Translations under genes and position numbers: made by a program
The notes under the pieces: model-generated
Database searches by the model: none
What the model saw: the letters and a program-made list of their open reading frames with translations, nothing else
Told to the model about the DNA's origin: nothing
Part shown: in pieces, positions 36,180-46,790 of the stretch
Numbering within the stretch: the stretch's first letter is position 1
Layout: each line of letters starts with the position of its first letter
Assembly: GCA_033060915.1 (NCBI GenBank)
Contig: CM065396.1
Location: 5,691,001 to 5,755,000 of the forward strand
Source: Euryodendron excelsum
Taxonomy: Eukaryota; Streptophyta; Magnoliopsida; Ericales; Pentaphylacaceae
Reading direction: 5' to 3'
DNA: 64,000 bases

Positions 36180-36722
36180 GTTTGCTACAAAGCAATGTTA
36201 GAAAAAGAAAAGGACCTCACAATACTCTCCCTTACGTGTTTACATTCAAGAATGTAAGTCACTCTACACTCGTGTATCACTCAAAACATGGCTTTTAACC
36301 CTCTAATGTTCTCACCACTCTTGCCTTTTTCCACTCAGTAATTCCCTTCCAGTTCTTTTGAAACTAAACAAACAATACTCAAAATTTCCAGATTTTTATA
36401 ACAAGAATATAAAGAACGCGGCTGATTAGACTTTCAGAAGCACAATATAGCAAACTTTTCATGAAAAGGAAAAAAGAATATTTGGTTTTGGAATAAAGTG
36501 ATTTTGGCCTTAGTGGAACCAAAATGGAAGAACCAAGCAATCTTTTCTTTTCTTCTTCTTCTTTGGACGTTTTCCCCTCTTTCTTCTTTTTTGTTTTTTT
36601 TACTTGAACTAGATTTGTGAACAGTAACAATGAATAGTTATGGGGACATGATGGGATGAAAACAGGAAACAAAGATAGGTGGATGTTGAACCTGATTTTA
36701 GAAACTTGGCTCTGATACCAAA
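36180..36722 (-). promoter_or_regulatory. CRM-B leader and PBS, copy 2
   Basis: The leader is similar to 24860-25430. The primer-binding site on the minus strand is TGGTATCAGAGCCAAG (36720-36705), two bases from the LTR end at 36723. A T-rich stretch near 36585-36600 is shorter than in copy 1. Confidence 0.9.
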
Positions 36723-37545
36723 TGATACGATTCCCACCAAAAAGAATGAGACTCGATACAATGAGAAACCTAAGAAAGTTCTATGATCAGGTTCTGAATG
36801 AAGACCTCGACCCGTTGTTTATGACAAATAAGAACCTTGGTATATATGACCTCAACCCGTTGCTTGATGCGAAACAAGAACCTTGGTATAAGGAAGACGC
36901 TACAAACGGTGCTGGAGCTCCGTTTGATAAGTCGTTGGTGAACGCCATGGGAAATCCAATAAGTTTGAATAGTTCTTCAAAGAACCGTAGAGAATACTCT
37001 CACAATTTGCTGAATAATGATCTAAATTTTATTCATTGCATATACGCCTATTTAAAGGGCTAGCCATTACAAGGAAACTCCCTAAATGGTATCCTAATTA
37101 GGGCTAAAAATTTGGTGCAAAATATCTTTTAGTTGCCTAAAAGATACTTGCCTAAATGAAAAGATACTCAACCCTTTTAAGTGGCCAATCACATGCCTAA
37201 ACTAGAAAAGGAAATTTGGGAAATGGATGTATCCCGCCATATACACCCATATAAACAAATAAAAAGGAAATTAATTGGCAGACAAGCCTTACATATAAAT
37301 CCAAAAAGGAATGTCTTTATTCTTGGCCAGATTCTTCTAGAACATGAATCATATTGATGATTCCATGCTGCTCATTTGGATCATGCTCAATGGTCCTCCA
37401 CGAATATGCTTGATTTGCTTGAGCCCATGCCTCTTGAATCAATCCATTGAGTATCTCTTTAAACTTCTTGGCCCGTGCTCTTGTCACCGGCCCAATTGGG
37501 ACTTGGACTTGATCCCTTGGAGTTATGTTGACATGGATTGCATCA
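36723..37545 (-). repeat. CRM-B 5' LTR of copy 2 (823 bp)
   Basis: On the minus strand it runs from TGATGCAATC at 37545 to CGTATCA at 36723. It holds the same 75-codon pol end without a stop (37544-37317), a TATA-like CCTTTAAATAGG (37059-37048) and AATAAA (37033-37028). The right flank is LINE ORF1 sequence. With 25431-26253 it brackets copy 2. Confidence 0.92.
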
Positions 37546-38362
37546 ATGGGTTTCCATTTTAAATTCAAAGAAAGGCTCTTTCATGAATCTTGAATACTTC
37601 AAGCCTGAAATGGGAAATGATAGAGTTAATGTTAAACCCCCTTCGGATGTGGTTGCCCTGGGTGCTGAGTTATGGGAAAATACTCTAGTTGGGTACTTTA
37701 TGCAAAATAAACTACCCTTTAATTTAGTCAACAACATTGCCAAGAAATTATGGGATAAACATGGGTTTGACAAATTGTTGACTACTGATAATGGGTTCTA
37801 TTATTTTAAGTTTTCATCAGCTATGAGTTGTGAATGGGTCATTGAGAATAGACCATGGCACTTTGTTGGGCATCCTATATGCCTAAGGAAATGGCAACTC
37901 CATATGAACCTTAATAAGGATAGCTGTAAATCAATCCTCATTTGGGTTAATTTCTATAATATTCCTTTGGAATTATGGACTGCTAAAGGTCTAAGTTATG
38001 TGGCTAGTGTAGTGGGGGAACCCCTACATCTTCTTTTTTTTTTTGCTGTTTGGAAACCCCTATATCCTGATAACTTGACTGAAGAGTTAAAGAGAATAAA
38101 CTTTGCTAGAATTTGTGTAGAAGTTAATGCTGAATCTAAACTTCCAGATTCCTTTGATCTAGAAGTGGAAGGTAGAGGTGCTGTTGAAATAGATGTTGAG
38201 TACAACTGGGTTCCAAAGATTTGTGAAGTTTGCAAAGAATTTAGGCATGTAGTGAGCAAGTGCAAAAAGGTGATTAAACAATAATGGCAAGTTAAAAAGA
38301 ATTCCATAGTAGAGATTGCAAATGAAGAGGGCTGGACAGAAGTTAAGCACAAAGGGAAGGAC
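37546..38362 (+). pseudogene. LINE-A ORF1 fragment (DUF4283 to knuckle)
   Basis: The frame 37538-38284 gives W-V-S-I-L-N-S-K, M-N-L-E-Y-F-K, W-E-N-T-L-V-G-Y-F, then W-V-I-E-N-R-P-W-H-F and C-E-V-C-K-E-F-R-H-V-V-S-K-C. In the knuckle the usual Gly before His is Arg. The sequence breaks off at 38362 in the basic tail. A roughly 30-bp T-rich insert at about 38022-38055 keeps the frame open. Confidence 0.85.
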
Positions 38363-38690
38363 ACTTGCTAGCTTCACATGAGAAGGGCTTATAATTTGCC
38401 ACCTATTGCATGCAAGGCTAGAGCTTGACAAATCATCCCCATAATGCTCTCTAGCTGATTACTCCAACTCCCTTACCCAATATTCCATTGTCTAGCATGC
38501 ACCAATCGCTTTATAAAATCAATTCCTCTCATTAACTTATCCTTCTAATTGATTGAATCATTATTTATACTAACGTGTAGGAAAAATGTAAGAGTTATGC
38601 ATATTTTTAAATCATCGCCTATATTAATAAAACTACAACGGGTCTAGCAATAAACAATTTTAAAATTATCACAAAATTTCAGGTTATTAT
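38363..38690. other. Unassigned AT-rich sequence
   Basis: No frame, LTR edge, RNA gene or match to other parts of the window was recognised in these 328 bases. They lie between a LINE ORF1 fragment and the caulimovirid RNase H remnant, and could be genuine host sequence or an unrecognised element. Confidence 0.4.
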
Positions 38691-39580
38691 ATATATTCTA
38701 TATCAAATATATTCCATGCCGAAATCAAATGCACATGATTGTGCCTGCCAATGAGCGACCATGTGTTTTGATACTTCATTTTTCACATCTTTGCTCAAAA
38801 TATATTTTACAGCTTGACAATCTGTTTTCAATAGAAATTTTTTTATTGAGTAGATCATTTTGATTTGGATACACATTTAACAACAGAAAGAAGTTCATTC
38901 TATACAATTGAGCTGTCGACTATTTCTAAATGCATAGCATAGGAGGACCTTGTTTTTGGTATGAGGTATAACATGTTTAAGAATGCTACCATAGCCAATA
39001 TGACTAGCATCAGTTTTGAAAATTTTAAATCAATTGGGATTGGCTAAAGAAATACATAGAAAATGTTTTAGTTTTACCTTAATTTTTTTGACAGCCAGAG
39101 TATGTTCTGAAGTCCATGGATATTGTGTTTTCTTCAATCTATCACAAGATCTTTATAATAAGGACAAACGTAATTTAAACTCTCTAAAAATCTTTGTAAT
39201 TGAGTTTTATCAAAAATTTCATTAGAAAATTTGGATGCAAATTCAATGCTTCTATCAATAGGAAGTATATGTCCTTGATGTATCATATTATGTCTCTGAA
39301 AGCAAACAGTAGTTTAAAAAGGTTTCATTTTGGAAGCAAAAATAACTAAACCATTATGTAAAATAATTTTTTGAAATTTTTTCAAATGTCAAAAAATGTT
39401 CCTCAATAGTTTGAGAAAATACTAAGATATCATCAATATACTATTTGGAATTCTATATAAGGAATGAATATATCATTAAGAACATTCTAAAATTCAGAAG
39501 ACGCATTTTCAAACCGAAAGGTATAACATTCCATTTAAAATGTCCTCTAGAAATAGTAAAAATAGTTTTATATCTGTCTG

Positions 39581-39910
39581 CCTCAGCAATTTGAATTTGC
39601 TAATAACCAAATTTTAAATCAAAATTTTAAAATATGAGGGCTTCATTAAGGTGATCTAATGTGTCTTTTTTGTTAGGTATAGGATAGCTATCCATTTTAA
39701 CACCTTATTAAGAGGTTTAGAGTTAATAACTAATCTAGGAACACCTTGTTCCTCAGCAATTTGAATTTGCTAATAACCAAATTTTAAATCAAAATTTTAA
39801 AATATGAGGGCTTCATTAAGGTGTCTTTTTTGTTAGGTATAGGATAGCTATCCATTTTAACACCTTATTAAGAGGTTTAGAGTTAATAACTAATCTAGGA
39901 ACACCTTGTT
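39581..39910 (-). repeat. Tandem duplication in caulimovirid RT (170 + 160 bp)
   Basis: The segment starting 'cctcagcaatttgaatttgc' at 39581 is repeated at 39751. The first unit is 170 bp. The second is about 160 bp, lacking roughly ten bases ('gatctaatgt' region). The duplicated part covers the RT entry motif. This is a post-integration lesion or an assembly collapse artefact. Confidence 0.9.
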
Positions 39911-40576
39911 CTTTTTCATCATTTTTAAATACATAAAATTCAGTATAACTCCAAGGAGCATATGATTGTCTAATGAGTTTTTTCTCAAATAAGCAGGCAA
40001 TCTCCTTCTTACAATGTTCAAGGTATTCTTGGTCCACTTGACAAGGACGTGCCCTAGTAGGGATCTTTCTATTATTAAAATCATCATCATGGGGCAAAGA
40101 AACAATATATTTCTTTTTGTCCCAAAAAGCATTAGGATGGCATTACAAATCGAGATTCAATCAATTTGATTTTGTCTTGAGTCTTATGTTTGAATAAAGA
40201 TTCAGGAATTGTCCTAATAGAAATTTCTTATTTCAAAAAATTAATTTTCTTTAACAAGGGAGTAAATCATTTACTACTTTTAAAAATCATGCTTGAGGAT
40301 CAGTTATAAACTGAAACACAATGTGTTAATTTTTTAAATTAGTATAAATACCAGTTGAATCAATTTTTTCAATAGGTATTAAATTATTAAGAAATGGAGT
40401 ATCAAGTATAGTATGATACTGTAAATTTTTTACAAGTAAAAATATAGATGAAATACATACATCTTCGTTACACATATAAGTATCTGTAATTCTATACTGA
40501 ATATGTAGTTTATTGCCATTATCATATGCCAAAGAATATTTTGTTTTTTTTTTTAAATATTAACTGAGTATTAAAC

Positions 40577-40687
40577 CTTTTCGAGCAGTAATTCATTATG
40601 AATGAATAATGTGATTTGCACTACTGTCAACAACAACAATTAAATTTTCGAGCAGTAATTCATTATGAATGAATAATGTGATTTTTA
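40577..40687. repeat. Short direct duplication, 67-bp spacing
   Basis: A stretch of about 38 bp ('tcgagcagtaattcatt..gtgattt') occurs at 40581 and again at 40648. The related caulimovirid fragment at 51940-52040 has it only once, so the duplication is specific to this copy. Confidence 0.8.
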
Positions 40688-41094
40688 CAAACCACTTTGG
40701 AAAAATTACTTCATTTTAAATTTTTTGATATTGTGGAATAGAAGGTTCTATCTTAGACACCAAACTTGATGCTTGATTTTTTAATTTTAGTTTACTAACT
40801 CTAGTATTTAGAGTTTGATTATCTTGTTTAAGGAATTTAATTTATTCTTTTAGCTGATTAATTTATGTTCTTAAATCTTGTAAAGTGACTGGATTATTCT
40901 TTTTTTTTTTTTGGGTAGTCTTTTCATAACTTTAGTCATACTATATACATTTGTAATATCATGTTTATCTTCCTGGTTTGCTTGTTTCAGAAAATTTTCC
41001 ATGATCTAGGCTTTAATTGTGCTATTAGAAATTTGATCTGCAATTTTGATAATTGCTTCTTGATCCTAAGTAAGCATGTTAATCATGACGAGAA

Positions 41095-41325
41095 TTACTA
41101 TTCCCTTTGATATATTCTATATCAAATACATTCTATTTCAAAATCAAATGCACATGATTGAGCCTACCAATGAGCAAACATGTATTTTCATACTTCATAT
41201 TTCACATCTTTGCTAAAAATATATTTTGCAGCTTGACAATATGTTTTTAATACAAATTTTTTATTGAGTACATCATCCTGAAATTTGGAGGGACATTTAA
41301 TATATTTTGCAACTTTCAAGTTGAC
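41095..41325 (-). pseudogene. Second caulimovirid RNase H fragment
   Basis: This matches 38691-38890 closely ('tatattctatatcaaata', 'caaatgcacatgattg', 'catctttgct'). It sits on the same strand but next to the opposite end of the virus-derived segment. That shows rearranged or repeated viral integration rather than one collinear copy. It is cut at 41325 by the LTR of a gypsy element. Confidence 0.75.
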
Positions 41326-42060
41326 TGCATTACATCCCTAATAAGACTGGAGTGTCCGTCACTCAAAAATTTGGCTAGAAAATTTTTTTTACCCCATAAT
41401 TAAACAGCGAGACTCGAGTATGACCCTGTACTCGCACATAGGGTCGTCGGCAAACATCAAGGTTGTAAGCAGACTCTTCCACCACCAATTCAAGACATCA
41501 TATGTTTATGAATGCCTCGGGTATGGTATGTCTAAGTAGATTCAAACATCACACCTAAAACTTGATATTTTAGGACATTACACTAACATTGCATACAATT
41601 TTGTTATCACACCATTTGAAGAGCCCGAGGGGGGGGGGGGGTGGTGGCTGAATCTATGCTTATAGACAATGCCCCTTGGCTGCATGCATGGCCAACTTTT
41701 ACCCCTAATATACATGTATATAAGTGCTTACATTATAGGGTTAATAATACTAGTGCAATGTTAATACATTGATTATATTAATACATACACACACAGCACC
41801 ACACCTTACACCCACACACACATCCCACTATAACACACCCACTTTGCACCCTACACACTAGACACCTTACCAACCAACTAGTGGCTGGTTATAGTGATTT
41901 AGAGAGAGAAAGTGTGCACTATATAGAACCTGAGAGATATATACATGGTGAGAAAGCCCCCCTCCCCATGAACCTATGGTGCAACACACATGCAAAGCAT
42001 GGAATCCCCTTGCAAGCCACCTGGTGGCTGACCAATAGAGAGAAGGAGAGTGAAAGAAAT

Positions 42061-42111
<51 letters not shown>

Positions 42112-42471
42112 GAAAGAGAGAGAGGGAGAGAACTATAGGGAGAGAAAGAGAACCCGTGGCAATGAGAAAACTCCCCACACATAACCAAGCCTAAGCATGC
42201 ACCACAACCTTGTGCAACCCACCTATTACATATAAATTATGCCAATGCAAATGCCAATTTAGTGGCTGGTTTTAAAGAGATATATATATATATATATATA
42301 TAGACAGAGAGGAGAGAGAGAGAGAGAGAGAGAGAAAGAGTGAGGAAAATAGAGAGAGAACCCATGGGAGAGGGAAAGCCTCCCCATGGACCTACCAACA
42401 TAAAGTGTCGTGCAACCCTTATGATATATATATTATAACCATATCAGCCAACTTAGTGGCTGGTTACATAG

Positions 42472-42511
<40 letters not shown>

Positions 42512-44764
42512 AGAGAGAAAAAGAATCGTCAGAGTGAGAAAGCCCCCATGCACCAACCAAGAGCTTAGGCATGCACCCTCAACCCTTGTGCATCTAACCT
42601 GTTGGGCACCTTTGCCCATGCAAGCCACTAAGTGGCCGGCCAACGAGAGAAAGAGTGAGATATAGAGACAAACAGAGAGAAGGCGAGAGAGTGCTCCACA
42701 TGCATAGGCCAATCCAGCCACCAACCCATCGTCCAATACACTCACCTAATCTATATATATGTGACCTAAACACCACCCTTACCCCTGCTTGTGGTTCGAA
42801 GAAAACTGAGAGAAATAGAAAGTTTTAGAGAGAGTGAGAGAAGCCGGGGAAGAGGAAGTCGGGGAGAGAGAGACAGAATGGGAGACCAGTCGAGCAAGGT
42901 AAGGACTTCTTCCCCTACCCTTCACCATCCCAAACCCATTGAAACCCCGCCCCTACCCCCGTCGTAACCTCAGCAAATCAAGAGAGAAGAAAATGAGTAA
43001 TTCGCGGCTGGTTGGGCAAAACTGATCGAGCCAAGGCCTATCATAGGGGTGTGAGGCTCCTCCTGGACCTCCAAGGAGTCCTAGAGAGGCCTCACACCTT
43101 TGTGAATGAGCTGAAATGGCCCTGAAAACTAAGCTTCACCTGAAAAAAAAAAAAAAAAGAGAAGCCCTCACACCGGCAACCATTGCCGACGAGGCCGGTT
43201 GGGTCCTCTTCGTCTCAACGTCAAGAACAAAAGTCAGGAAGGCCATATTTTCAGAAAACCATGAGAAGGTGGTCGAAAACTCAGTTGCCAGTCAACCCTA
43301 GGGTTCCGTATTGCAGTTGAGTTTTTTGGCCATAACCATCCCCTCCGGCCACCGTTGGTCAAGCTCTGGTCATGAGTGTGCAGCCCTAGGCTCTTAGCTA
43401 TCTCTGAAACACACATGTATAGCCAGGGGGACCACGAATCGATGGCAATGAGCGAGTAAACCCTCAGCCCCTGTGAGGAAGAAGAAGGCTCTACCTTCCT
43501 TCCCCACTCGGGTGGTGGCGTGTGAAGGCGCGTTCACCAAGCTCTCGACCTAAAATTTTTTTGCTATTTTTCTGACACCCAAACAGGCCTTCTCCTATTT
43601 TTTTGGAATTTTTTGATATTTATATGATTTTATGTGAATTAAAACCTGTGTTTTAACATGGAAAATCATATAAAATACAATAATAAAGGGAATAATATGA
43701 AATTTTACCGAGATATCTCAAAAAATATGAGGAACCTAGAAATAGGAGAGTCACTGGACCTCCCAATATAAATTTCAAACAATCTCCTTAAGTTCAACAC
43801 TAGGCAATTTCATCCCTAACGGGAGACGAGAGGTATTCCAAAGATTAACCCCACCAAGATACCCACTGTATTGTGATTATTTTCATTATTTAACACTACT
43901 AAATTGGTTGTAAGAATTACAACTCTCGAATACCAAGAAAAAAGGGCAATTGTGGTAATTATCAATAACCAAACAAGAAGGCTAATTACCGGCTCTTTGT
44001 CCAACAGATAATACGTGAATTAGAGACAACTTGACCCATAATTATCATCAAAGTAGGAAACTATGCATTCTCTAAGATACATGCTCATTTTTTCGTTCTA
44101 TTAAATGTTTAGTTAACTACTTTATCAATATATTTCTTGCCATAATTATTTCAAAGTTGCATTATGAGATTGCTTGCATCACTGGGGAGGAATAATTGGA
44201 ATGTTAAAAGACCCTGGGTTTGTATCATGGATGAACCTGACCAACTGGTACACGGGGCTGCCTCGAGTCAGCTTTCATTGGGCTTGATACGGGCTAGATG
44301 ATCTTGAATGGGATTTAGTATCTTGATGAAGGAGGATTATCATGGGTGAACCCATTGGCTTGAATTGGCCCTGGCAAGATATTCCTATAAGATCCTGATA
44401 TTGATAAAAAGAAAAAGGGACATCTGCATCTGATATCATTCTCTTACTGCATTGTATTTAAACTTGTGCATTATGGAAATCATGGAATCCATACTATGCT
44501 TCATAGCTCACTCCTATTTTATAGGATGCTTTCAAGAGTTGAGGCATCAACTAGATTTTCAAGGGAATGAATATGGAATGAGTCCCACTGCTATCCTGTC
44601 TCTTTGGAAGACATGAGTGATTAATGGGTGATACTTTGGTGATGTAATAATAGCATGACTTCTCGAATTGTGTTAAGATCTATGCTTATGTAATATTGCT
44701 ATCTATAACCTTAAAACTCTAACCCCCTTATCTTGACCTAGAGAGAGTGAAGTGGATCGTGACA
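41326..44764 (+). repeat. Tekay/Del-like gypsy 5' LTR, about 3.4 kb
   Basis: The right end is firm: '..gatcgtgaca' at 44764, five bases before a Met-tRNA PBS. The left end is inferred at 41326 (TGCATTACATCCC, near-consensus TG start), where caulimovirid sequence stops. A length over 3 kb fits the Tekay/Del lineage. It contains GA-rich microsatellites (42061-42134, 42309-42340, 42475-42506), a TA run (42281-42302) and a G10 run (41631-41641). No protein-coding gene is recognised. The frames at 41867-42776 are microsatellite by-products. Confidence 0.7.
41876..42660 (+). repeat. Repeated GA-microsatellite modules in the LTR
   Basis: Three consecutive modules each begin near 'agtggctggtt' (41880, 42261, 42453). 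Each continues into GA-rich runs and then a 'cccatg' stretch with 'catgcac/caaccc'. The spacings differ (about 380 and 190 bp). This looks like local duplication of a module inside the LTR followed by microsatellite expansion. Confidence 0.6.
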
Positions 44765-44769
44765 AAAGT

Positions 44770-44781
44770 TGGTATCAGAGC
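44770..44781 (+). promoter_or_regulatory. Primer-binding site, Tekay-like element
   Basis: TGGTATCAGAGC lies five bases after the LTR end. It is complementary to the 3' end of initiator Met tRNA, which primes minus-strand synthesis. Confidence 0.9.
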
Positions 44782-44901
44782 ACGGTTTTAAGTTATTTGG
44801 GAAATTTAACATCTTACTTGTAGAACACATCATTTACATTACCTATAATACATCATTTACATTACCTTTCTAGTATCAACTGAGTACTAATTCTTACTCA
44901 T

Positions 44902-45348
44902 GTGCAAACGAATCTATCCATATGGGATGATTTGCTTATACATCAACTTGAGGTTGAGAATAACATAAGAGATAACCGTAGAGCCATAACTAGTAACTAG
45001 GCCAAGGCTTTTCTTAAAGGTGAGATTGCAAGAGTTGCTTAACGATGGAGAAATTTTCCTAGGAATGTTCAGGACTCCATTATTCGACACCAGGTGACTT
45101 CTTTAAAAGGGATAGTTCAGGAGGTCGCGAAGATTGTGAGGAGTCCCGCTGAGTATCAATATCTGATACTGAGCATGCAGTTGTCCAGAGAGTTACCAAT
45201 TCCAAGAGTTCAAGGGCAACCTGAGCCACCCCCACCACACCCAGCTGCACAGGGACAACAGTCTGCCTCGCCTGTTGCATAGCCTCCTACTAACTAGCCC
45301 TATTATATCGGTGGTGTCCAACACCCCGGTGACAAACGTATCTGATAG
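44902..45348 (+). pseudogene. Extra frame between PBS and gag, unknown
   Basis: One frame reads about 146 codons with amino-acid composition of a real protein. It has an amphipathic N-terminal part (I-W-D-D-L-L-I-H-Q-L-E-V-E), a basic middle (V-A-K-I-V-R-S-P-A-E-Y), and a Pro/Gln-rich tail near 45200-45280. Its four internal stops (about 44998, 45041, 45280, 45295) are TAG or TAA codons one C-to-T step from Gln. It ends with TGA TAG at 45343-45348. No ATG start is clear. I do not recognise the family. It may be an accessory protein of the element or a decayed gag-like duplicate. Confidence 0.45.
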
Positions 45349-45656
45349 TAAGGAGGAACCGGAAAAGGAGATGAGTATGTGATCTAGGAAAGAGTGTGGT
45401 AGTGTGACTATGGTTATATGATGTGTGTTTGCTTCTACTAGTCACTATGTTAGTGTTTGCAATGCTCCGTATTTTGGATAGTTGTAGATGGGAGGAGCGA
45501 ATTGAAGAGTGTTAAGTTATTTTGCTGTACTTACTTAACACCTTATGTACTTGTGTTTTTCTATATAACTACTATCGGCTTAGTGAGTCATATATTGGCA
45601 TCTTGATCTATGATTTAGCAAGATAGGAATCTGACTTGGTTTAATAACAATTTTAG

Positions 45657-46790
45657 ATGGCAAGGACAAGAATCAGAGCGGGAACTAGTGAAGGCAACAA
45701 TACCCCATCCAATGCCTAATTAAATCAGATTTTGCAAACTCTGCAAATTGTGACCAACTTTTTGCAACAACAGCAACAAAATCACCAAGCACCACCTGTC
45801 CCTCAACAGCCACCAGCCCCTGAAGCTCAACAAGCAGCACCAATCTCAATACCCAACCTAAATCATGAGGAAAGTAAGACAAAGCTACTTCGGGAATTTT
45901 AGAAACAAAATCCTCTAAAATTTGTAGGAGAACCCAATCCTTTAATTGTAGAACGATGGCTCAAATAGACCCGTAAAGTGTTAGATATTGTAGGAACACC
46001 CGCAAAATATCAAGTAGAGTTTGCAACTTACTGTCTTGAGGGAGAAGTAGATTTTTGGTAGGATTCTGTAAAACACATGAGGGATGAGAGAAATTTGACT
46101 TGGGAAGAATTTGTGATTCTTTTCCATAACCGTTACTTTCGAGAGATAGTGAATGATGGAAAGATGAAGGAATTTGTGCAACTTTAGCAAAATAACAGGA
46201 TAGTGAGTCATTACGTGGTCATATTCTTGGAGTTATCTAGATTTGCCTCAGATTTCATGTCCACAGAGGAATGAAAATCTCAAAAGTTTCTTAAGGGATT
46301 GAGACCTGCAATTCGATCTTGAGTAGTTGCTTTCATGGGTCAATAATTTTTTGAAATAATTGACAGAACCATGTTAATAGAACAAGAGTTAGAAGGACAA
46401 CAACAAGCAATAAGTCAGAGAAAATCGAGCAGAAACATTAGAAACTCCTCCAATTTTAACAACACTAGATGCCCAAACCCGAGATACCAACCCTATCTTT
46501 CCAAGTCTAGGGGAACATTAGAGAACGAACCCACTTGCTATAATTGCAACCAAAAAGGGCATTGAAAATGAGAATGCCCTCAAATCATGAGAAATGGGAA
46601 CGGTAATGGCAGCTAGATACCTCCACAAGTACCGCCAACTCAAAATTTCTCAGTTGCCTCCACGTCGATGTCCCAACAAACTACAGCGGGAAGACCTGCA
46701 ACCACCTCATTTAACTCCAACAGAGTGAACCTAGGAGGCACAGAAAAGGGGAAACAAGTCAATAATACTAGTGCACCCTAGATGTTCACT
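45657..46790 (+). pseudogene. Tekay-like gag with CCHC knuckle
   Basis: The start M-A-R-T-R-I-R-A-G-T is at 45657. A Gln/Pro-rich region follows (45760-45850), then the capsid core with V-E-R-W-L-K near 45950 and V-D-F-W near 46050. W-E-E-F and F-H-N-R-Y-F-R are near 46100-46140. The knuckle C-Y-N-C-N-Q-K-G-H lies at about 46538-46565. At least eight in-frame stops are present, many matching Gln, Arg or Trp codons altered by a transition. The particle protein is dead. Confidence 0.85.

Larger units (their letters stand above)
38691..41085 (-). pseudogene. Endogenous caulimovirid fragment: protease, RT, RNase H
   Basis: On the minus strand, short frames in viral order are seen. A region rich in Ile/Lys lies near 40740-41085. 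A protease-like segment is at 40532-40326 (I-L-D-T-P-F-L-N-N-L). RT entry is at 40097-39816 (P-R-L-V-I-N-S-K-P-L-N). RT proceeds through 39560-39250, with RNase H (T-D-A-S-H-I-G-Y-G near 39000) at 39110-38691. This resembles plant pararetroviruses (Caulimoviridae) integrated long ago. Stops and shifts are dense, so it is a dead relic. Genus not determined. Confidence 0.75.

Noticed and set aside
40577..40687. Possible CRISPR-like direct repeats
   Set aside because: Only two units, no regular spacing, inside a viral relic of a plant genome; a simple duplication.
41867..42776. Several overlapping Ser/Leu- or Arg/Glu-rich frames
   Set aside because: They are translations of GA/CT microsatellites within an LTR, with no domain or conservation.
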